Positions 58,553 through 64,000 of a stretch of 64,000 bases of DNA are shown piece by piece. The translations under genes and the position numbers were made by a program. The stretch covers positions 38,886 to 102,885 of the forward strand of contig CADCHN010000006.1 in assembly GCA_902801295.1 (NCBI GenBank). Reading direction: 5' to 3'. Within the stretch, counting starts at the first letter, position 1. Each line of letters begins with the position of its first letter. Below the pieces are notes generated by a model, which saw only the letters and a program-made list of their open reading frames with translations, did not search any database and was not told the DNA's origin. Source of the stretch: Oscillospiraceae bacterium (lineage in GTDB: Bacteria; Bacillota; Clostridia; Oscillospirales; Oscillospiraceae).

Positions 58553-59509
58553 TCAGCCGCCGAAGCGTGCGGCGGGATCGAAGGCCGCGCCGGAAAAGAG
58601 CGCGGAGACCGCGTCGCGGTAGGCGGCGAGATTGCGGCTCTTGTTGACGGCCTTGTACAGTCTTGCGCTGTCCGGGAAAAGCCAGATCATGTAGTACCAG
58701 AGCTCCTTCATCCGCGCCAGGGCGAAAACCGGCGGCAGACCGGCAGCAAGCCGCGCTTCCAGCAGCGCATCGTGAAAGGCGCGCAGCTCCTCCCGCTCCA
58801 GCGCCTTCCCGCCGCGCAGCACGCGAAACAGCGCGGGATTCGTCACCGCGCCGCGCCCGAGCATCACACGCTCGAGCGTCGGAAACTCCCGCCGCAGCGA
58901 GGCGTGATCCGACGGGGTAAACACGTCGCCGTTATAGCAGATCGGGCAGCGGCAGTCCGCCATCGCGGCGGCAAAGGCCGCGCGGTCGGGGCGGCTGCGG
59001 TACATGCCCTCGCGGTCGCGCGCGTGAACGATCAGCTCAGAGAGCGGATATCGGTTGTAGACCGCGAGCAGCGCGGGAAACTCCGCCGTGCTGTGCAGGC
59101 CAAGGCGCGTTTTGACCGAGACGGCCACGGGCGCTTTGCTGAACACCGCGTTGAGAAAGGCGTCCAGCGCCGCAAGATCGCCCAGCAGCCCCGCGCCCTT
59201 GTGCTTGCTGACAACGGTGCCGGAGGGACAGCCGGCGTTAAGGTTCACCTCCCGGTAGCCGAGCTCCGCCAGCGTGCCCGCCGCGGCCAGGAAGGCATCG
59301 GCGCTGTTGGTGAGGATCTGCGGCACGAGGTCGATATCCCCGTTCTCCTCCGGGCGCAGCGCGAGCAGATGGCTGCGTCGGAACTGCCCGGCGGCATCCG
59401 GCGCGATAAAGGGAGCGTAATAACGGTCGGCCTCCGGAAAAAAGCGGCGGTGGACGCGGCGATAAACTGCGTCGGTCAGGCCCTCCATCGGGGCAAAGCT
59501 CAAGAACAT
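58553..59509 (-). CDS. tRNA-dihydrouridine synthase
   Basis: 318 aa. FMN-dependent TIM barrel: LSFAPMEGLTDAVYRR, the catalytic Cys94 in NLNAGCPSG, VSVKTRLGL, ELIVHARDREGMY and CYNGDVFTP, LGRGAVTNPALF. Reduces uridines in tRNA D-loops. ATG 59509 with AGAGGTGA 6 nt before it; GTG 59518 is an alternative. Confidence 0.92.
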   Translation of the reverse strand: MFLSFAPMEGLTDAVYRRVHRRFFPEADRYYAPFIAPDAAGQFRRSHLLALRPEENGDIDLVPQILTNSADAFLAAAGTLAELGYREVNLNAGCPSGTVVSKHKGAGLLGDLAALDAFLNAVFSKAPVAVSVKTRLGLHSTAEFPALLAVYNRYPLSELIVHARDREGMYRSRPDRAAFAAAMADCRCPICYNGDVFTPSDHASLRREFPTLERVMLGRGAVTNPALFRVLRGGKALEREELRAFHDALLEARLAAGLPPVFALARMKELWYYMIWLFPDSARLYKAVNKSRNLAAYRDAVSALFSGAAFDPAARFGG

Positions 59510-59576
59510 CTGGTTCACCTCTCATACAATATACTATATTTCCCCTGCCCTGCCAAGAAAAATTGCCCGCCGTGAC

Positions 59577-59605
59577 TTGGAATGTTCACAATTACGGGAT
59601 ATAAT
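59577..59605 (+). promoter_or_regulatory. Promoter of the coiled-coil membrane protein gene
   Basis: TTGGAA (59577-59582), 17 bp, TATAAT (59600-59605), about 30 bp before the ATG. Confidence 0.65.
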
Positions 59606-59636
59606 AAATGAATCACAACATGAAGGAGGTTCGGCC

Positions 59637-61412
59637 ATGAGGCATCCCGCTCTGACGCGCATGCTCGGCGTTTTTCTCGCGGTGGTCAGCGTCATCACGC
59701 TCATCGCGGGCGGTCTCGGATTCGGCCGGGCCGCCTCAGACCGGCGCGAGCAGCGGCGCGGCGACGAGCTGCTCGAAAGCCGCATCGCGCAAGCGGAGGC
59801 GCTGCGCCGCGAGATGGCGGAGCGGCAGGCGGAGTATGACGACGCCGCGTCCGTTTTTCCGGGCCGGGAGGCGGCGCACAAAAGCGAAAGCTCCGGTTAC
59901 CGCATGGATCTTGCCACCTACACCGCCACCCGCGCCGGTCTGATCCTCGGGCGCAAGCAGCTGGACGAAACGGCCGCCGCCCTCGACGAGAGCATGGAGC
60001 TGTTCCGGACCGGGCTGATCATGTTCCTGCAGGGTAAGGAGGCCTTCGACCAAATCTATAACGTCTATCTGGCGCTGCGGAGCACCCTGGATCAAGGCCT
60101 CGCGATCTATCAGGAGGCGGCCTCCCGCCTGCCGGAGGACAGCGAGGGTGAAATCAGCTTCACGCCGGAGGAGGTGCTGGCGCTGGCTGAGCTCGGACAC
60201 AGCGGCAACGAGCAGCTGCGAGGACTTCTCGAGCAGCTGCGGGACGGCATTCCCGCCGATCAGCGGCAGGCAGGCGACTTCATCCGCCGTGCGCTGGAGG
60301 AGTATCAAGCGGTCAGCCCGGATCTGGAAAATTTCAGTGTGGAGCAGCTGGCCTACGGCGTCTCCCGGGAGCTGTACGACCGCGCCAGCGAGGCCATGGA
60401 CGCCGAGCTCGCCGAGGGCGTGAGCCCGGAGGAGGCCCGCGCGGCCGCCGACCGGATCTGCCGGGAGAGCTTCGGGCTGAGCTTTGACGAGGTCGGGCAA
60501 TGGCTCGAGGAAAACGAGCCGGAGGGCAACGGCGCTGATTCCGACGAGGGCGGCACGCTGTCCCCGGAGATGCTCGATCTGCTGCTGGAGCAGATGCCCG
60601 ACGACCGTGATCTGATCGACGTCGCGCTCGGATTGCTGGCCGACAGCGACCGGGATCTGAGTGAAAAAGAAGCGGCCTTCCGCGCCGATCCGCACGACAT
60701 GAGCGCCGCGGAGCTGCTGGTCGCCTCGTACAAAGAGGGGCTGGACGCCTCCGAGCGCCTGCTTGGGCTGGTGGAACCCACGATCCTCGACGCCAAACAG
60801 ACGATGGACAGCACCCATCACCAGCTGGCGCTCGGTCAGGAGGCGATCCTGGACGGCCAGGCGGCCGTGAAGGACGGCTACCGGCAGCTGGATCAGAAGG
60901 CCTGGGAGCTGTTTCGGCAGCTGCGGAGCATGAAGCGCTCCCGCCGCCAGCTTGAAGCCGAACGCGGCGAGCTGGACGCGCTGGAGGACGTCATCCTCGA
61001 CTATGAGGACAGATCCGACCGCTTCCGCACACTGCGCGCGCAGCTGCTGGCCGACGACGCCATTTACGAGCGGCAGAAGGCCGGGGAGGATTTCCTCGAC
61101 GCATCCCGCGAGGAGCTTAAGCTGCGCGTACCGGCGCACGACCGGGCATACGCCCTGCGGCGCGTGATGTGCGCGCTGATGATCGCGGGCGCCCTCTGCG
61201 GGCTGCTCTCGGCGCTCGGCGCCTTTGAAAAGCCGCGCATCCGCAAGCTCTGGCTGCCGCTGCTGGCGGCCGCCGTCCTCAGCGCGGCGGCAGAGGCGAT
61301 CAGCCTCTCGCTCGGGCGAGGGCTGCTGTACTCGGCGCTGTTTGTTCTGATTTTCGCACTGGCTATGCTGCCGCTCGGCTTTGAGGGCGGAACAAATACA
61401 AAAAACGGATGA
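59637..61412 (+). CDS. Coiled-coil membrane protein of unknown function
   Basis: 591 aa. One N-terminal span (MLGVFLAVVSVITLIAGGLG), a long helical, charged ectodomain (about 30-495) with coiled coils (LLESRIAQAEALRREMAERQ; SRRQLEAERGELDALEDVI), then three C-terminal spans (VMCALMIAGALCGLLSAL; WLPLLAAAVLSAAAEAI; LYSALFVLIFALAMLPL). The plan of N-terminal span, helical ectodomain and C-terminal spans recalls YhgE/Pip-type proteins but I cannot confirm homology. AAGGAGGTTCGGCC precedes the ATG. Confidence 0.65.
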   Translation: MRHPALTRMLGVFLAVVSVITLIAGGLGFGRAASDRREQRRGDELLESRIAQAEALRREMAERQAEYDDAASVFPGREAAHKSESSGYRMDLATYTATRAGLILGRKQLDETAAALDESMELFRTGLIMFLQGKEAFDQIYNVYLALRSTLDQGLAIYQEAASRLPEDSEGEISFTPEEVLALAELGHSGNEQLRGLLEQLRDGIPADQRQAGDFIRRALEEYQAVSPDLENFSVEQLAYGVSRELYDRASEAMDAELAEGVSPEEARAAADRICRESFGLSFDEVGQWLEENEPEGNGADSDEGGTLSPEMLDLLLEQMPDDRDLIDVALGLLADSDRDLSEKEAAFRADPHDMSAAELLVASYKEGLDASERLLGLVEPTILDAKQTMDSTHHQLALGQEAILDGQAAVKDGYRQLDQKAWELFRQLRSMKRSRRQLEAERGELDALEDVILDYEDRSDRFRTLRAQLLADDAIYERQKAGEDFLDASREELKLRVPAHDRAYALRRVMCALMIAGALCGLLSALGAFEKPRIRKLWLPLLAAAVLSAAAEAISLSLGRGLLYSALFVLIFALAMLPLGFEGGTNTKNG

Positions 61413-61438
61413 CTCCCCGTGAGGAGTCATCCGTTTTT
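61401..61438. terminator. Terminator between convergent genes
   Basis: AAAAACGGATGACTCC / GGAGTCATCCGTTTTT with a 6-nt loop. Confidence 0.9.
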
Positions 61439-61451
61439 CTGTATCGGCCGC

Positions 61452-61793
61452 TCAGAACAGGCCGGGGAAACCCATGCCGCCCTGCAGCTTGTTCATGGCC
61501 TTGCCGGTCTCGTCGTCAGCCGCCTTCAGCGCGCCGTTGACCGCCGCAAGGATCAGATCCTGCAGCATTTCCACATCCTCGGGATCAACGACCTCGGGGT
61601 CGATCGTGATGCTCTCAAAGCTGCGCGTGCCGGACACCACGGCCTTGACCGCGCCGCCGCCCGCCGTAAACTCGAACTTGCTCGACTCCAGCTCCTGCTG
61701 CATCTTCATGAAGTCCTGCTGCATTTTCTGCGCCTGACGCATCATGTTCATCTGATTGCCGGGCATTCCGCCGCGAAATCCGCCTTTTGCCAT
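61452..61793 (-). CDS. YbaB/EbfC-family nucleoid-associated protein
   Basis: 113 aa, standard length. NMMRQAQKMQQDFMKMQQEL, FTAGGGAVKAVVSG and VDPEDVEMLQDLILAAVNGAL are family marks. Forms DNA-binding dimers. Right after dnaX, the common order. Confidence 0.92.
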   Translation of the reverse strand: MAKGGFRGGMPGNQMNMMRQAQKMQQDFMKMQQELESSKFEFTAGGGAVKAVVSGTRSFESITIDPEVVDPEDVEMLQDLILAAVNGALKAADDETGKAMNKLQGGMGFPGLF

Positions 61794-61813
61794 TTTGTCT
61801 TTCCTCCCATAGT

Positions 61814-63487
61814 TTATGATTCGATAAAGTGTACTTCCTTGAAGGCCCGCAGCTCGTCCAGGCTGTGATTGGACTGCTGCCGGGGTTTGCGGTCAATGAG
61901 CTGCGCCCGGGTCTCGCGCCCGCGGATCGCTGTGGCCGCCTCGGCAAAGAGCTGCAGCAGCTCGGGGCGATTGAAGCGCATGTAGGCGAAGCCCGGCGCG
62001 GCCTCGATCTGCAGCGCCTCGCCCTTCATTGTGCCGAGGATCATGTCGGGATTCAGGAGGATCGACCGCAGCTCCATCGTCAGTCGGGGCGACAGGCGCT
62101 TCTGGATCGCCTTCCAGAGGTCGGCCGGCGCCTCTGCCGGCTCGCTCGCGGGCTCTGCCGCCGCTTCGGGCGGACGGACCGGAACGGGCGGCGCGGACGG
62201 CAGCGGTTTCTCCTGCTGCGGCTCCGGCCGGGCTTCGCGCTGCGGTACCTTGCGCACAGGCTCAGGCCGAGGCGCCTCGCGCACAGGCTCCGGCGCGGGA
62301 GTTGGTACCGGCGCGGCGCGTTCCGCGCTCGCCGGTGCGGGCAGACCGTGGCTGACCGCGTCCTCCAGGCGCGAGATGCGGGCGCGCAGCTCCGCCGTGC
62401 TGTCCCCCAGGGTGTTGTCGCAGAGGGAGACGAGGCAGAGCTCGGCGTTCATGCGGGGATTGTTCACCGTGCGCATCGCGCCCTGCGTGCTCTGCAGCTT
62501 TTCCAGCGCGCAAAGCAGCTCCTCCCGGGTCATCCGGGCGGCGAAGGCGCGCAGCGAATCCAGATCCAGTCCCGAGGAGAGCAGGTTGAGGCTGCCCTTC
62601 GGCGCCACATGCAGCAGCAGCACATCGCGCAGCAGCTGCGCCAGCTCGGCGAGCAGCGTGCCGGGGTCCTTGCCGTCCATCCACAGCTCCGAGAAGAGCT
62701 GCAGCGCGGCGGCTGCGTCGTGCCGGAGGATCAGATCCAGGAGCTCTGCCAGCCGGCGCTTTCCGGCCAGACCCATCGCGGCGTACACCGCCTCGACGTC
62801 GATCGTCTCGCTCGACGAGCACTGATCCAGCAGGCTCAGCGCGTCTCGCACGCCGCCCTCGGCCAGCCGGGCGATCAGCTCGGCAGCCTCGTGGCTGAGC
62901 GTGAAGTTCTCTTTGGAGGCGATATATTCGAGGTATTCGGCGATCTCGGGCACGTCGATGCGCTTGAAGCTGTGGCGCTGGCAGCGCGACAGGATCGTCG
63001 CGGGCACCTTGTTGAGCTCGGTGGTCGCGAGAATGAACATCAGATGCGCCGGGGGCTCCTCGAGGATTTTCAGCAGCGCGTTGAAGGCCGCGGTGGACAG
63101 CATATGCACCTCGTCGATGATATACACGCGCTTTTTGACCGTTGCGGGAGAAAACACCGCCTCCTCGCGCAGCGCGCGGACGTTGTCCACGCCGTTGTTG
63201 GAGGCCGCGTCCAGCTCCACCACGTCCATCACGGAGCCTTCGAGGATGCCGCGGCAGGCCGGGCACTGGCCGCATGGATTGCCGTTTACGGGGTGCTCGC
63301 AGTTGACCGCGCGGGCCAGGATGCGCGCGCAGGTGGTCTTGCCGGTGCCGCGCGTGCCGATGAAGAGGTAGGCGTGCGACAGGCGCCCGGTTCTGACCTG
63401 GTTTTTCAGCGTTTCGGTAATATGCTGCTGGCCGACGACCTCGTCGAAGGTCTGCGGCCGCCATTTGCGATATAATGCCTGATACAC
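61814..63487 (-). CDS. dnaX: DNA polymerase III subunit gamma/tau
   Basis: 557 aa. AAA+ clamp-loader motor: YQALYRKWRPQTFDEVVGQ start, Walker A GTRGTGKT (44-51), zinc Cys 63/72/75/78, Walker B YIIDEVHML, sensor ATTELNKVPATILSRCQ. Pro/Ala/Glu-rich linker (about 385-450) and C-terminal tau-like domain. GTG 63487 gives the family start M-Y-Q-A-L-Y-R and has AGGTGA 6 nt before it. Confidence 0.93.
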   Translation of the reverse strand: MYQALYRKWRPQTFDEVVGQQHITETLKNQVRTGRLSHAYLFIGTRGTGKTTCARILARAVNCEHPVNGNPCGQCPACRGILEGSVMDVVELDAASNNGVDNVRALREEAVFSPATVKKRVYIIDEVHMLSTAAFNALLKILEEPPAHLMFILATTELNKVPATILSRCQRHSFKRIDVPEIAEYLEYIASKENFTLSHEAAELIARLAEGGVRDALSLLDQCSSSETIDVEAVYAAMGLAGKRRLAELLDLILRHDAAAALQLFSELWMDGKDPGTLLAELAQLLRDVLLLHVAPKGSLNLLSSGLDLDSLRAFAARMTREELLCALEKLQSTQGAMRTVNNPRMNAELCLVSLCDNTLGDSTAELRARISRLEDAVSHGLPAPASAERAAPVPTPAPEPVREAPRPEPVRKVPQREARPEPQQEKPLPSAPPVPVRPPEAAAEPASEPAEAPADLWKAIQKRLSPRLTMELRSILLNPDMILGTMKGEALQIEAAPGFAYMRFNRPELLQLFAEAATAIRGRETRAQLIDRKPRQQSNHSLDELRAFKEVHFIES

Positions 63488-63547
63488 CGCGCTCACCTGC
63501 CCGTAAAACAATTGATGGCCCTTGACAAGACTGCACACCCACCGTTG

Positions 63548-63808
63548 AAACATGCCCTACATCCGTACCGCCGGCAGCCGGCTCAGACCCGGCACCCTCA
63601 CGGCACACGGGAGGCCCCGCTTAATGCTGCTCGGTTCCCCGCCTGACATGGTTCACGGATTCCCGTTGCGCGAGACCGGATCGTCTACGCTGCTTACCGG
63701 GGTCAGTCGACACAGAACAGTTCCTAAGATGGGAATTCGTCCCTGCTGTAGCGGATTGCAGGTTACAGGGCACCGCTGGCTCCCCGACTAGTGCAGCCTT
63801 GTCAAAAG
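63548..63808 (-). ncRNA. ffs: Signal recognition particle RNA, large Bacillus type
   Basis: On the complement, GCGGTGCCCTGTAACCTGC and AGCAGGGACGAATTCCC match the Alu domain of Bacillus scRNA, and GCGCAACGGGAATCCGTGAA with CCATGTCAGGCGGGGAACCG and AGCAGCATTAAGC form the Ffh-binding S domain. Ends are approximate. It sits just upstream of dnaX, the usual Firmicutes place. Fills the long gap between dnaX and the right edge. Confidence 0.9.
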
Positions 63809-63818
63809 CCACGGTGAT

Positions 63819-63847
63819 AGTTTACTACAAAGTTTCGGGAAGTGCAA
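63819..63847 (-). promoter_or_regulatory. ffs promoter
   Basis: On the complement TTGCAC, 17 bp, TAAACT, about 10 bp before the RNA. Confidence 0.6.
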
Positions 63848-63855
63848 TCTTTTTC

Positions 63856-63883
63856 TTTACAAATGAAAAATTTGTGATATAAT
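63856..63883 (+). promoter_or_regulatory. Promoter of the right-edge RNA
   Basis: TTTACA (63856-63861), 16 bp, TATAAT (63878-63883), about 20 bp before GGGGGCG. Back to back with the ffs promoter. Confidence 0.65.
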
Positions 63884-63902
63884 ACAGAGGCTTGAGATTT
63901 TT

Positions 63903-64000
63903 GGGGGCGTAGCTCAGCTGGGAGCGCAAGCGGTACAGTTTTAGCTTAAGAGTTGCGAACCTCGCGGCAGCCGTGAGGTTCACAACCTAAAATATGGGGA
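63903..64000 (+). ncRNA. tRNA-like 5' half running into another structured RNA, partial
   Basis: GGGGGCGTAGCTCAGCTGGGAGC is the acceptor 5' strand and D-arm of a tRNA (Ala-like). What follows is not an anticodon arm: a long hairpin is formed by AGTTTTAG...GTTG-C-GAACCTC (63937-63963) with GAGGTTC-A-CAAC-CTAAAAT. An interrupted tRNA (intron or insertion) or a tRNA-mimicking RNA could explain this; the window ends before a 3' half. Confidence 0.4.

Noticed and set aside
61829..63475. 548-aa frame antisense to dnaX
   Set aside because: The complementary strand carries intact DnaX motifs.
63552..63791. 79-aa frame over the dnaX-upstream region
   Set aside because: The region is SRP RNA, read on the complement with all conserved domains.
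1..64000. CRISPR array, restriction system or defence island
   Set aside because: No regularly spaced repeats, cas genes or known defence genes were seen; the methylase is a lone phage gene.

Overview
The window is high-GC Clostridia DNA, most likely from an Oscillospiraceae-type gut bacterium. The evidence is a large Bacillus/Clostridium-type SRP RNA next to dnaX and the ybaB-family gene, a type III pantothenate kinase beside an ECF S-component, alpha2-type GlyRS, 2-hydroxyacyl-CoA dehydratase subunits, and dense AGGAGG ribosome binding sites with many ATGA gene overlaps. This lineage call is inference from gene content; no species can be named.

Positions 1 to about 32,520 are most of a temperate siphophage (HK97-type) prophage, almost entirely on the + strand. 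A CI-like repressor runs leftward off the left edge. Facing it is a strong rightward promoter whose -35/-10 spacer holds a palindromic operator. Then come an adenine methylase with an apparent ACG start, small regulators, a run of small hypothetical genes coupled by 4-bp overlaps, a replication block (HTH initiator with internal origin-like palindromes, DnaB-type helicase), a ParA/ParB pair, more small zinc-finger-like genes, and an HUH Rep-like protein. The packaging and head genes (HNH, TerS, TerL, portal, ClpP-like protease, capsid, connectors) are followed by the tail genes (tube, chaperone with a likely -1 frameshift, tape measure, hub, fibre proteins) and lysis genes (endolysin, CBM-like protein, holin, XhlA-like). 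The prophage stops at a strong terminator facing the 3' end of a tRNA-Pro gene, which is the likely attachment site. The integrase and the other prophage end lie outside the window.

The most unusual prophage signal is a near-perfect 17-bp palindrome, consensus GTGYCCGAWTYGGRCAC. I find six copies spread from 1.6 to 29.9 kb, including one about 105 bp upstream of parA, and none in the host half. They may be parS-like sites for the phage ParB or dispersed repressor sites; their CCGAWTCGG core also occurs in the immunity operator.

Positions about 32,600 to 64,000 are host chromosome: tRNA-Pro, a rhomboid/derlin-like membrane protein, rlmB, a large protein shaped like a P-type ATPase but lacking its catalytic motifs, glyS-nadE, a palindromic repeat element, an envelope polysaccharide deacetylase, an ECF S-component with coaX, an MMPL/RND exporter translationally coupled to a GLUG-repeat surface protein, a short pyruvate kinase, aminopeptidase P, a membrane-anchored carboxylesterase with fRMsr, a 2-hydroxyacyl-CoA dehydratase-type operon behind a consensus promoter, a dihydrouridine synthase, a coiled-coil membrane protein, ybaB, dnaX and SRP RNA. 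The right edge cuts an odd RNA that starts like a tRNA but does not continue as one.
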